This document shows positions 16,829-24,744 of a DNA stretch of 64,000 bases, in pieces. The translations under genes and the position numbers were made by a program. Positions within the stretch are counted from its first letter, which is position 1; the number at the start of each line of letters is the position of its first letter. The DNA comes from Azorhizobium doebereinerae UFLA1-100. Lineage in GTDB: Bacteria; Pseudomonadota; Alphaproteobacteria; Rhizobiales; Xanthobacteraceae. A model generated the notes under the pieces. That model was not told where the DNA came from, searched no databases, and saw only the letters and a list, made by a program, of their open reading frames with translations. The DNA lies in assembly GCF_000473085.1 (NCBI RefSeq), contig NZ_AXBA01000015.1, positions 1 through 64,000 of the forward strand. Reading direction: 5' to 3'.

Positions 16829-18220
16829 ATGAGCTTTCTCATCTGCCTGGGCGCGCTCGCCTTTCTGATGTTCGTCGCGTATCGCGGCTTCAGCGTGATC
16901 CTGTTCGCCCCCGTCGCCGCCATGGCGGCCGTGGCGCTCACCGACCCGACGGCGGTGCCCGTCGTCTTCTCCGGCCTCTTCATGGACAAGATGGTCGGCT
17001 TCATTAAGCTCTATTTCCCGGTCTTCCTGCTCGGTGCCGTGTTCGGCAAGGTCATCGAGCTGTCGGGCTTCTCCCGCTCCATCGTCTCGGCCATCATCAA
17101 GATCCTCGGCCCCAGCCAGGCGGTGCTGGCCATCGTGCTGGTGGGCGCGGTGCTGACCTATGGCGGCGTCTCGCTGTTCGTGGTGGTGTTCGCGGTCTAT
17201 CCGTTCGGCGCCGAGATGTTCCGCCAGATCGGCATTCCCAAGCGCCTGCTGCCGGCGGTGATCGCGCTCGGCGCCTTCTCCTTCACCATGGATACGCTGC
17301 CGGGCACGCCGCAGATCCAGAACATCATCCCCACCACCTTCTTCAAGACCACGGCCTATGCCGCGCCGATCCTGGGGCTGGTGGGCACCGCCTTCATGCT
17401 GGTGGTGGGCGTGGGCTATCTGGAGTTCCGCCGCCGCCGGGCGCTGGCCTCGGGCGAAGGCTACGGCACCGGCCACACCAACGAGCCGAAGCTCGACGAC
17501 GCCAAGGCGATGGTCAATCCGCTCATCGCCATCCTGCCGCTGGTGGTGGTGGGCGTCGGCAACCTGCTGCTGGCCCGCATGATCCCCGGCTGGTTCGGGG
17601 CGACCGCCACCGCCACGCTGATCGAGGGCCAGCCGGCGCTCACCCTGCCCACCAGTTCGGTGGCGGCGATCTGGGCGGTGATGGGGGCGCTGCTGCTCGG
17701 CATCCTCACCGTCTTCCTGTTCGCCTTCCGCACGGTGGCGGCGCAGTTCGCGGAGGGCTCGAAATCCTCCGTCGCCGGGGCCTTGCTGGCCTCGCTCAAT
17801 ACCGCGACCGAATACGGCTTCGGCGCCGTCATCGCCGCGCTGCCGGGCTTCCTGGTCATCAAGACGGCGCTGGCCGCCATCCCCAACCCGCTGATCAACG
17901 AGGCGATCTCGGTGACGACGCTGGCCGGCATCACCGGCTCGGCTTCCGGCGGCCTGTCCATCGCGCTCGCCGCCATGTCGGAGCAGTTCATCGCCCAGGC
18001 CAATGCCGCCGGCATCCCCATGGAGGTGATGCACCGCGTCGCCGCCATGGCCTCCGGCGGCATGGACACGCTGCCGCACAACGGCGCCGTCATCACCTTG
18101 CTGGCGGTGTGCGGCCTCACCCATAAGCAGTCCTATGGCGACATCTTCGCCATCACCCTGATCAAGACGCTGGCGGTGTTCTTCGTCATCGGCTTCTTCT
18201 ACCTGACCGGCCTCTACTGA
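16829..18220 (+). CDS. GntP-family permease (gluconate/organic acid:H+ symporter type)
   Basis: 463 residues, about 12 membrane segments. Family blocks: LYFPVFLLGAVFGKVIELSG, VLTYGGVSLFVVVFAVYP and FTMDTLPGTPQIQNIIPTTFF, with a second repeat of the fold ending TLPHNGAVITLLAVCGLTH. GntP relatives move gluconate, D-serine, 3-hydroxybutyrate and other hydroxy acids, so the substrate is open. The start ATG 16829 has a very good AAGGAGG site at 16816-16822; in-frame codons further upstream lie in non-coding-looking sequence. It stands alone, followed by a strong hairpin. Confidence 0.88.
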   Translation: MSFLICLGALAFLMFVAYRGFSVILFAPVAAMAAVALTDPTAVPVVFSGLFMDKMVGFIKLYFPVFLLGAVFGKVIELSGFSRSIVSAIIKILGPSQAVLAIVLVGAVLTYGGVSLFVVVFAVYPFGAEMFRQIGIPKRLLPAVIALGAFSFTMDTLPGTPQIQNIIPTTFFKTTAYAAPILGLVGTAFMLVVGVGYLEFRRRRALASGEGYGTGHTNEPKLDDAKAMVNPLIAILPLVVVGVGNLLLARMIPGWFGATATATLIEGQPALTLPTSSVAAIWAVMGALLLGILTVFLFAFRTVAAQFAEGSKSSVAGALLASLNTATEYGFGAVIAALPGFLVIKTALAAIPNPLINEAISVTTLAGITGSASGGLSIALAAMSEQFIAQANAAGIPMEVMHRVAAMASGGMDTLPHNGAVITLLAVCGLTHKQSYGDIFAITLIKTLAVFFVIGFFYLTGLY

Positions 18221-18225
18221 GCGGC

Positions 18226-18265
18226 CCGCGCGCCGTCCGGCGGTTTTCCCCTGGACGGCGCGCGG
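18226..18265 (+). terminator. Strong hairpin after the GntP-type gene
   Basis: Perfect 13-bp stem CCGCGCGCCGTCC/GGACGGCGCGCGG (18226-18238 with 18253-18265), 14-base loop containing TTTT. No T-run after the stem. Confidence 0.6.
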
Positions 18266-18364
18266 ATATAGGCGAAGGCTCTGGCGGCGATCGCAAATAG
18301 CACTTTCCCCTATAGGCCTCCGGCTTGTTAGGAGGGGGCTCGCGAACCCCGTGATGGAGCGGAC

Positions 18365-19543
18365 ATGAGCCAGGAAGCCGAACACCCCCGCGTCGACCAG
18401 TCCTATCCGGACATCCGCGAGGCGGTGCAAAAGCTGTGCGCCCAGTTTCCCGGCGAATACTGGCGCAAGCTCGATCGCGAGAGCGCCTATCCTTCAGCCT
18501 TCGTGGACGCGCTCACCCAGTCCGGCTTCCTCGCCGCCCTGATCCCGGAGAGCTACGGCGGGGCGGGCCTGCCGCTCTCCGCCGCCGCCGCCATCCTGGA
18601 GGAGGTGCAGCGCGCCGGCTGCAACGGCGGCGCCTGCCACGCCCAGATGTACATCATGGGCGCGCTGCTGCGGCACGGCAGCGAACAGCAGAAGAACGCC
18701 TATCTGCCCAAGATCGCCTCGGGCGAACTGCGGCTCCAGGCGTTCGGCGTCACCGAGCCGACCTCGGGCACCGACACCACCTCGCTGAAGACCTTCGCCG
18801 AGAAAAAGGGCGACCATTACGTGGTCAACGGCCAGAAGGTGTGGACCTCGCGCGCCGAATATTCCGACCTGATGCTGCTGCTCGCCCGCACCACGCCGAA
18901 GGACCAGGTGAAGAAGCGCACCGACGGGCTCTCGGTCTTCCTGGTGGACATGCGCGAGGCCAAGGGCAACGGCCTCACCATCCGCCCGATCCGGGCGATG
19001 ATGAACCATTCCACCACCGAAGTGTTCTTCGACAACATGAAGGTGCCCGCCGAGAACCTGATCGGCGAGGAGGGCAAGGGCTTCCGCTACATCCTCTCGG
19101 GCATGAATGCCGAGCGCATCCTCATCGCCTCCGAATGCGTGGGCGATGCCAAATGGTTCATCGAGAAGGCCACCGCCTATGCCAAGGAGCGCGTCGTGTT
19201 CGGCCGCCCCATCGGCCAGAACCAGGGCGTGCAGTTCCCCATCGCCAAGGCCTATGCGCAGATGCGCGCGGCCGAACTGATGGTGCACCGCGCCGCCACC
19301 CTGTTCGAGGCCGGCAAGGATTGCGGGGAGGAGGCCAACATGGCCAAGATGCTGGCGGCGGACGCCTCCTGGGCGGCGGCGGAAGCCTGCGTGCAGACCC
19401 ATGGCGGCTTCGGCTTCGCCGAGGAATATGACGTGGAGCGCAAGTTCCGCGAGACCCGGCTCTACCAGGTGGCGCCCATCTCCACCAACCTCATCCTCAG
19501 CTACATCGCCGAGCACGTGCTCGGCTTGCCGCGCTCCTACTGA
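18365..19543 (+). CDS. Acyl-CoA dehydrogenase
   Basis: 392 residues, the standard length. The family features are the helical N-domain, the flavin-binding segment FGVTEPTSGTDTTSLKT, KVWTSRAEYSD, and the C-terminal QTHGGFGFAEEYDVERKFRETRLYQVA region, which holds the FAD/substrate signature. It oxidises an acyl-CoA to the 2,3-enoyl-CoA and passes electrons to ETF. The chain specificity cannot be read. A CoA-ester hydratase begins 11 bases after its stop, so the pair may work in sequence. GGAGCGG before ATG 18365 is the ribosome site. Confidence 0.93.
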   Translation: MSQEAEHPRVDQSYPDIREAVQKLCAQFPGEYWRKLDRESAYPSAFVDALTQSGFLAALIPESYGGAGLPLSAAAAILEEVQRAGCNGGACHAQMYIMGALLRHGSEQQKNAYLPKIASGELRLQAFGVTEPTSGTDTTSLKTFAEKKGDHYVVNGQKVWTSRAEYSDLMLLLARTTPKDQVKKRTDGLSVFLVDMREAKGNGLTIRPIRAMMNHSTTEVFFDNMKVPAENLIGEEGKGFRYILSGMNAERILIASECVGDAKWFIEKATAYAKERVVFGRPIGQNQGVQFPIAKAYAQMRAAELMVHRAATLFEAGKDCGEEANMAKMLAADASWAAAEACVQTHGGFGFAEEYDVERKFRETRLYQVAPISTNLILSYIAEHVLGLPRSY

Positions 19544-19554
19544 AGGCGCCCGCC

Positions 19555-20406
19555 ATGTCAGCCGCCGTACCCGCCCTCGACATCGACCTCCTGCGCTCCT
19601 GGATCGGCCGCACCGAGGAGGTGAGCGACCTCGTCACCGCCCGCGGCCTGCGCGAGATGCGGGTCACGCTGAACCAGCCGGCGGGAGACCCGGCGCCGGG
19701 CGAGGCGGCGATGCTGACCGCCCACTGGTGCCTCGCCCCGCCCGCCGTGCCCATGGACGGGCTGGGCCCGGACGGCCATCCCGCGCGCGGCGGCTTCCTG
19801 CCCCCGGTGCCGCTGCCCCGCCGCATGTGGGCGGGCGGGCAGCTGGAATGGCACGACGACCTCAAGGTCGGCGACGTGGTGGCCCGCCGGTCCCGCATCG
19901 CCGACGTGGTGGTGAAGGACGGGCGCACCGGCACCTTGTGCTTCGTCACCGTCGCGCATGAGATCGTCTCGCCGCGCGGGCTGGCGGTGCGCGAGCGGCA
20001 GGACATCGTCTATCGCGGCGCCGACGCGCCGGCCGGCGGATCGGGCATGGGGCAGGCGGCGCCGGCGGCGCAATGGCAGGAGAGCGTGGACACCTCGCCG
20101 GTGCTGCTGTTCCGCTATTCCGCCATCACCTTCAACGGCCACCGCATCCATTACGACCGCAGCTATTGCGTGGAGGAGGAGGGCTATCCCGGCCTCGTGG
20201 TGCACGGGCCGTTGCAAGCGACGCTGCTGGCGGAATTCGCCGGCCGCCTGTTCGGCCGCAAGCCGAAGAGCTTCGCCTTCCGCAGCGTCCGCCCCATCTT
20301 CGACGGGCCGCCCATGACGCTCAATGCGGTGGAGACCGCCGACGGCCTCGCGCTCTGGACCGCGGACAGCGACGGCCAGCCCTGCATGAAGGCCGAGGCG
20401 GCCTGA
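19555..20406 (+). CDS. FAS1-like/MaoC-type dehydratase (mesaconyl-C4-CoA hydratase-like)
   Basis: 283 residues with two hot-dog-fold halves. The N-terminal half (about 10-150) is a FAS1-like dehydratase domain with RMWAGGQLEWHDDLKVGD. The C-terminal half is MaoC-like with FRYSAITFNGHRIHYDR and GLVVHGPLQATLLAEF. The arrangement matches HTD2/mesaconyl-C4-CoA hydratase relatives, which hydrate a branched or dicarboxylic unsaturated CoA ester. Directly downstream of the acyl-CoA dehydrogenase, it probably acts on the product of that enzyme or a related ester. The last gene of the pair; the next gene is on the other strand. Confidence 0.85.
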   Translation: MSAAVPALDIDLLRSWIGRTEEVSDLVTARGLREMRVTLNQPAGDPAPGEAAMLTAHWCLAPPAVPMDGLGPDGHPARGGFLPPVPLPRRMWAGGQLEWHDDLKVGDVVARRSRIADVVVKDGRTGTLCFVTVAHEIVSPRGLAVRERQDIVYRGADAPAGGSGMGQAAPAAQWQESVDTSPVLLFRYSAITFNGHRIHYDRSYCVEEEGYPGLVVHGPLQATLLAEFAGRLFGRKPKSFAFRSVRPIFDGPPMTLNAVETADGLALWTADSDGQPCMKAEAA

Positions 20407-20424
20407 CGCCGGCCCGGCGGGGCC

Positions 20425-21252
20425 TCAGAGCCTGACCGGCGGCAGCGCGCCGATCTTCGGGCAGGCGAAATAGAAGCCCTGGAACAGCTGTACGCCCATC
20501 TCGCTGAGCGTCCGGTATTCGGCGGCGGTCTGCACGCCCTCGGCGATGACCGCGATGCCGAGGGCACGCGCCAGGCCGAGGATGGCCCCGACGATGGCCT
20601 GCCGCCGCTGGTCGGCGTCGATGTCGCGAATGAGCGCCATGTCGATCTTCAGCAGGTCGGGATGCAGCGCGGCGAGGCGCAGCAGGCCGGAATATCCCGA
20701 TCCGAAATCATCCAGCGCCGTCATCATGCCGAGGTCGCGGTAGTGGGACAGGATGCTGTTGGTGAGGCCGGTGTTCACGAACCGCTCTGTCTCGGTGAAT
20801 TCCAGCGTGAGCTGTTCGGGCCGCAGGCCGGCGCGGCGGGCGGCCGCCAGCGTCGCCGGAATGAAGGCGCCCGGCTCCTGGACCGCATTGGGCATGATGT
20901 TGATGGACAGCCTCACGCGCGGATGGGGAAACAGCGTGCCGGCCATCTCGATCGCCCGCTCGCGGCAGGCCTGGTCGAACCGATAGAGCGCCTCGTCCTC
21001 CACCTGCGCGAGGACGGAGGCGGCGCTCTCGCCGGCCTCGCCCCGCACCAGCGCCTCGTAGCCCCAGATCTCGCCGGTCTGCGGCGCGACGATGGGCTGG
21101 AAGGCCATGCTGAAGGCGGTGCCCGGTTCCTCACGCTTGCGGTGCGGTCCCGTCCGCGCGGGTGCCGCGCCCTGCGTCTCCTCGGCCTTCCGCCGCGTCC
21201 CAACTCTCACCATGCGCTGCCAATCCATCTGCGTTCCGCGCGGGAACAACAT
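20425..21252 (-). CDS. EAL-domain cyclic di-GMP phosphodiesterase
   Basis: 275 residues: a short unstructured N-terminus, then one EAL domain from about residue 46. Catalytic elements seen: YEALVRG (EAL-like), SINIMPNA (metal-ligand Asn region), LEFTETE, DDFGSGYS, LLKIDMALI (Lys), and AEGVQTAAEYRTL. All residues usually needed to hydrolyse c-di-GMP seem present, so it is probably active. No sensor or GGDEF domain is attached and no membrane helix is seen, so it is a free cytoplasmic enzyme. The start is uncertain: ATG 21252 or the in-frame ATG eight codons later. Confidence 0.9.
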   Translation of the reverse strand: MLFPRGTQMDWQRMVRVGTRRKAEETQGAAPARTGPHRKREEPGTAFSMAFQPIVAPQTGEIWGYEALVRGEAGESAASVLAQVEDEALYRFDQACRERAIEMAGTLFPHPRVRLSINIMPNAVQEPGAFIPATLAAARRAGLRPEQLTLEFTETERFVNTGLTNSILSHYRDLGMMTALDDFGSGYSGLLRLAALHPDLLKIDMALIRDIDADQRRQAIVGAILGLARALGIAVIAEGVQTAAEYRTLSEMGVQLFQGFYFACPKIGALPPVRL

Positions 21253-21311
21253 GGGTCAACCCGCCGCATCGGCATTCGTTCCGCGGCGCAGCATGGAAAG
21301 CGGCAGGCGGG

Positions 21312-22067
21312 TCAGCGGGTGCCGGCGCCGCCGTCCAGGTCCAGCACCGTGCCGCTGACATAGCCGCAGGCCGGTGACGCCAGGAAGACGGCCGTGCGGG
21401 CGATCTCCAGCGGCTCGGCGAGCCGGCCGAAGGGGGCGTTGGCACCGGCCTCAACGATGGTCTTTCCCTCTTGCGCGGCCAGCGTGACCATGCGCTCGGT
21501 GCGGGTGCCGCCGGGATTGATGCCGAACACCCGCGCGCCAAAGTCCGGCGCCTTGCCGCCCACCGCCTCGGTGAAGGCCATGAGCGCGGCATTGCCGGTG
21601 GCGCCGCACACATAGCCGTAACGCGGGTTGCGGCCGGCGGCGCCGATGATGTTGACGATGACGCCGGAGCCCCTGTCCTTCATGGCGCCCAGGGCAAGCT
21701 GGGTCATGTGGATGAAACCCATTACCTTCAGCGCCCAGGCGGCCTCCCACTGCGCCATGGTGAGCTCCAGCAGGCCGCCGCGCGGGATGGCGCCGGCATT
21801 GTTGACCAGGATGTCGTAGCCGCCCGCCTCATGATGCAGCCGCTCGCGCTCGGCGCCCTGCGACAGGTCGCCGGCCCAGGTTTCCACCGAGGTCTCCACC
21901 GGCCCGAGCGGGCTCAGCTCGGCGGCGGTGGCGGCCAATTTGGCGGCGTCGCGGGCGGCGAGGATGACGGTGCACCCCTCGCTGAGGAACATGCGGGCGC
22001 AGGCGGCGCCGATGCCCTTCGAGCCGCCGGTGATGAGGACGCGGCGCCCGGTCAGGTCCAGGTCCAT
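21312..22067 (-). CDS. SDR-family oxidoreductase lacking the usual catalytic lysine
   Basis: 251 residues. Rossmann cofactor motif ITGGSKGIGAACARM at about 13-27 and the NNAG motif ILVNNAGAIP are normal. At the active site the expected Tyr-X3-Lys is replaced: RYGYVCGATGNAALMAFTEA has a tyrosine but Ala and Asn where Lys should be. Relatives with YxxGxxGNAAL exist in the SDR superfamily, so this is a subfamily trait rather than damage. The role is unknown; being last in operon A, it may reduce or oxidise a pathway intermediate. It starts 3 bases after the hydrolase stop, so it is coupled to it. Confidence 0.88.
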   Translation of the reverse strand: MDLDLTGRRVLITGGSKGIGAACARMFLSEGCTVILAARDAAKLAATAAELSPLGPVETSVETWAGDLSQGAERERLHHEAGGYDILVNNAGAIPRGGLLELTMAQWEAAWALKVMGFIHMTQLALGAMKDRGSGVIVNIIGAAGRNPRYGYVCGATGNAALMAFTEAVGGKAPDFGARVFGINPGGTRTERMVTLAAQEGKTIVEAGANAPFGRLAEPLEIARTAVFLASPACGYVSGTVLDLDGGAGTR

Positions 22068-22070
22068 GGC

Positions 22071-22964
22071 TCAGGCCTCCAAAGGCGTTGCGGCAGGCGT
22101 TGCGGTGGTGAACCAGTCGCACAGCTGGCTGCCGGTGGCGAAGCCCACATGGGGACTGGCGGCGAGGGCATCCACCATGCCGACCAGTTCATGGAAGCGG
22201 TGCGGCACGCCGATGAGGTGAGGGTGCAGGCCGATGGCCAGCACACGCGGCCGGGCCGCGCACTCCTGCTCGAACAGCGCCAGCGTGTGCCTCAGGCGCG
22301 TCTCCATCTCGCCGGTGGCGTGGCGCTCGATGGCGTAGACGATGCTGTCGTTGATCTCCAGATTGTAGGGCATGGCCACCAGCGGGCCATGGGTGGTGGT
22401 CATCCAGCTGGGCACGTCGTCCACCACCCAGTCGCACACATAGTCCACGCCCTGCGCCTTCAGGAGGTCCGGCGTGCGCTCGCTCTCCCGCAGGCCGGGC
22501 GACAGCCAGCCGCGCGGCCGGGCGCCGGTGAAGCCGGCGATCTTGTCCAAGGCGGCGGCGATCATCTCGACTTCCGCGTCGCCGTCGGTATTCTGGATCG
22601 CCTTCTGATGCAGGCCGTGGCCGATGAATTCCCAGCCCGCCTTGAGCATGGCCTCGGCCGCTTGCGGATAGGCGTCGATGACGCCGGCATTGAAGCTGGT
22701 GGAGGCGGGCAGGCCCCGGCTGTTGAGCAGGTCGAGCATGCGCGGCAGGCCGGCGCGCATGCCGTAGTCCGCCCAGGAGAAGTTCGGCACGTCCGGCACC
22801 GAGCCCTGGCCGTGCGGCGGTGTGATGATGGTGCGCGGCATGGCGCGGTCGAACTGCCAATGCTCCACGTTCACCACCAGATGGACGAGGATGCGCTTGC
22901 CATCCAGCGGTGGCAGCGGCGGTCGCGTGGTGGAGAAGCGGTACGGGATACGCGGGTTGGCCAT
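22071..22964 (-). CDS. PuuE-like allantoinase / cyclic imide hydrolase (polysaccharide deacetylase fold)
   Basis: 297 residues. The polysaccharide deacetylase-type NodB fold is recognisable in the PuuE variant: VNVEHW in place of the TFDDG strand, WADYGMRAGLPRMLDLL, FNAGVIDAYPQAAEAMLKAG, GHGLHQKAIQNTD (His ligands), and GWLSPGLRESERTPDLL. In PuuE relatives the substrate is a cyclic ureide or imide (allantoin, succinimide-like rings), not a sugar. Cyclic imide hydrolases of about this length belong to this superfamily. Sitting with an amidase, CoA-transferase and enoyl-CoA hydratase, an imidase role fits best; no allantoin genes are nearby. Cytoplasmic: no signal peptide. Confidence 0.82.
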   Translation of the reverse strand: MANPRIPYRFSTTRPPLPPLDGKRILVHLVVNVEHWQFDRAMPRTIITPPHGQGSVPDVPNFSWADYGMRAGLPRMLDLLNSRGLPASTSFNAGVIDAYPQAAEAMLKAGWEFIGHGLHQKAIQNTDGDAEVEMIAAALDKIAGFTGARPRGWLSPGLRESERTPDLLKAQGVDYVCDWVVDDVPSWMTTTHGPLVAMPYNLEINDSIVYAIERHATGEMETRLRHTLALFEQECAARPRVLAIGLHPHLIGVPHRFHELVGMVDALAASPHVGFATGSQLCDWFTTATPAATPLEA

Positions 22965-22977
22965 GGCGTGTGCCTCG

Positions 22978-23733
22978 TCAGTGCGCGCCGCGCATCTCGG
23001 CCATGATCTCGGCCTTGAAGTGCACGAACTCCGGGGTGAGCAGGTCGTCGATGGAGCGCGGGCGCGGCAGCGTGATGGGGATGTCGCGGACGATGCGGCC
23101 GGGCCGGGCGGTCATGATGCACACCCGGTCGGCCAGCAGGATCGCCTCGTCGATGTCGTGGGTCACGAACAGCACGGTGGTCTTGAAGCGCTGCCACACC
23201 TCGAGCAGCAGTTGCTGCATGGAGAGGCGGGTCTGCGCGTCCAGCGCGCCGAACGGCTCGTCCATCAAAAGCGCGCGCGGCTGCATGACGAGGGCGCGGG
23301 CGATGCCCACGCGCTGGCGCATGCCGCCGGACAATTGCGCCGGCAAAGCATCGTGGAAACCATCGAGCCCGACCACGCGCAGGATCTCCCTGGCGCGCGG
23401 CTCGTAGTCGGAGCGGGAGACCCCCTGCACCTGCGGGCCGAACACCACGTTCTGCCACACCGTGAGCCAGGGCAGCAGCGCCGCCTCCTGGAACACCACG
23501 CCGCGATCCGGCCCCGGCTTCACCACGCTGCGGCCGTCGAAGCTGATGGCGCCGGCGCTTTGCGCCTCGAAGCCGGCGAGCATATTGAGCAAAGTGGACT
23601 TGCCGCAGCCCGACGGGCCGAGCAGGGCCATGAACTCGCCCTCGGCGAGGTGGACGTCCACATCGTCCAGGGCGCGCACGCCCTGCGGGCCGCCGAACAC
23701 CTTGGATACGCCGGTCATGGAAACGGTGCCCAT
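22978..23733 (-). CDS. ABC importer ATP-binding protein (SsuB/TauB type)
   Basis: 251 residues. Walker A LLGPSGCGKSTLLNM, Q-loop VFQEAALLPWLTV, signature LSGGMRQRVGIARAL, Walker B ALLMDEPFGALD and H-loop VTHDIDEA are all present. The WLTVWQNVVFGPQV segment is typical of nitrate/sulfonate/taurine-class importers. It drives the permease and binding protein encoded just upstream. ATG 23733 is the family-like start; the frame continues upstream but overlaps the permease gene. It starts 8 bases after the permease stop. Confidence 0.93.
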   Translation of the reverse strand: MGTVSMTGVSKVFGGPQGVRALDDVDVHLAEGEFMALLGPSGCGKSTLLNMLAGFEAQSAGAISFDGRSVVKPGPDRGVVFQEAALLPWLTVWQNVVFGPQVQGVSRSDYEPRAREILRVVGLDGFHDALPAQLSGGMRQRVGIARALVMQPRALLMDEPFGALDAQTRLSMQQLLLEVWQRFKTTVLFVTHDIDEAILLADRVCIMTARPGRIVRDIPITLPRPRSIDDLLTPEFVHFKAEIMAEMRGAH

Positions 23734-23741
23734 GGCGCGCC

Positions 23742-24596
23742 TCACGCGTTGAAGGATTGCAGGCGCCGCCAGCGGAGCACCCAATGCTCCACGCGCACGA
23801 TGAGGACATCGGACAGATAGCCGAGCAGTCCGATGGAGATCATGTCGGCGATGACGATGTCCATGCGGCCGACGTAATAGGCGTCCCACAGCACGTAGCC
23901 GAGGCCGGACTTCACCGCGATCATCTCGGACACGATCACCGCCGTCCAAGCGATGCCGAGGCCGATGCGCAGGCCGGTGAAGATGGAGGGCAGGGCCGCC
24001 GGCAGCACCACCCGGCGCAGCACGGTGAGCGGCGAGGCGCCCATCATCAAAGCGGCGCGGATCCAGTTCTTCTCCACGTCGCGGGTGCCGTGGGTGGTGT
24101 TGATGACGATGGGGTAGAAGGCGCCGATGGTGATGAGGAAGACCGAGCCGAAATCGGAAATGCCGAACACCGCGATGGAGATCGGCAGCCAGGCAGTGAT
24201 CGGCACCGGGCGCAGCCACTGGATGGTCGGGTCCACCACCATGGCGAACAGCTTCCACCAGCCGATGGCGATGCCCAGCGGCACGCCGATGATGATGGCC
24301 AGCGAGAAGCCCTTGGCGACGCGGATGGTGGAGAACATCACGCTCTCCGCCCATGTGCCCTGATAGGGATTGAGCCCCATGCCCTTGGGCGCGAACGCCC
24401 ATTTCACCCAGGCGGTCCACACCCGGTCCGGTGTCGGCAGCGCGCCGCCGAACAGCGCGCCATTGGTGCCGGACAGCTGCCACAGCGCCACCAGAAGGAT
24501 GGGCAGGATGAGCGCGAGCACGAGCGCGCCGGCCTTGGGAAGGGCGAGGCGGCCCCAAGGGCGGCGCGGGCGCGAGGCCGTTGTGATGGATGTCAT
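23742..24596 (-). CDS. ABC importer permease (SsuC/TauC type)
   Basis: 284 residues with about six membrane helices. The binding-protein-dependent transport domain has the EAA-like loop ALMMGASPLTVLRRVVLPAALPSIFTGLRIG. The N-terminus is basic and cytoplasmic. It forms the membrane pore as a homodimer with the ATPase encoded next. A 148-base gap with two hairpins separates it from the binding-protein gene upstream, which suggests the permease is made at a lower level than the binding protein. Confidence 0.92.
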   Translation of the reverse strand: MTSITTASRPRRPWGRLALPKAGALVLALILPILLVALWQLSGTNGALFGGALPTPDRVWTAWVKWAFAPKGMGLNPYQGTWAESVMFSTIRVAKGFSLAIIIGVPLGIAIGWWKLFAMVVDPTIQWLRPVPITAWLPISIAVFGISDFGSVFLITIGAFYPIVINTTHGTRDVEKNWIRAALMMGASPLTVLRRVVLPAALPSIFTGLRIGLGIAWTAVIVSEMIAVKSGLGYVLWDAYYVGRMDIVIADMISIGLLGYLSDVLIVRVEHWVLRWRRLQSFNA

Positions 24597-24640
24597 GAGC
24601 CGCTCCGCGGACGCGTCGTTTCAGCACGGATCGAAAGGCA

Positions 24641-24672
24641 CGCGGGCACCCGGGGAGAGATGGGTGCCCGCG
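24641..24672 (-). promoter_or_regulatory. Intercistronic hairpin 2 after the operon A binding protein
   Basis: Perfect 11-bp stem CGCGGGCACCC/GGGTGCCCGCG with a 10-base loop, no U-tract. With the hairpin at 24685-24710 it stands between the binding-protein and permease genes. Confidence 0.6.
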
Positions 24673-24684
24673 CGAGAGCCGGAC

Positions 24685-24710
24685 CCGCGCGGACCGGACA
24701 GTCCGCGCGG
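24685..24710 (-). promoter_or_regulatory. Intercistronic hairpin 1 after the operon A binding protein
   Basis: Perfect 10-bp stem CCGCGCGGAC/GTCCGCGCGG with a 6-base loop. It is the first structure met by the transcript after the binding-protein stop and probably protects the upstream message from 3' decay or causes partial termination. Confidence 0.6.
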
Positions 24711-24744
24711 AAAATCCGCCTCTAGTTTGGCCAGGGCGCGCCGG

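Noticed and set aside
16479-16832. Possible 117-residue gene between argC and the GntP-type permease
   Set aside because: It is Arg/Pro-rich without a ribosome site or motif, and it runs into the real permease start.
22978-24627. A 549-residue minus-strand frame covering the ATPase and permease genes
   Set aside because: Only its C-terminal 251 residues are ATPase-like. The rest is Arg/His-rich shadow sequence of the permease gene, which has clear homology in another frame.
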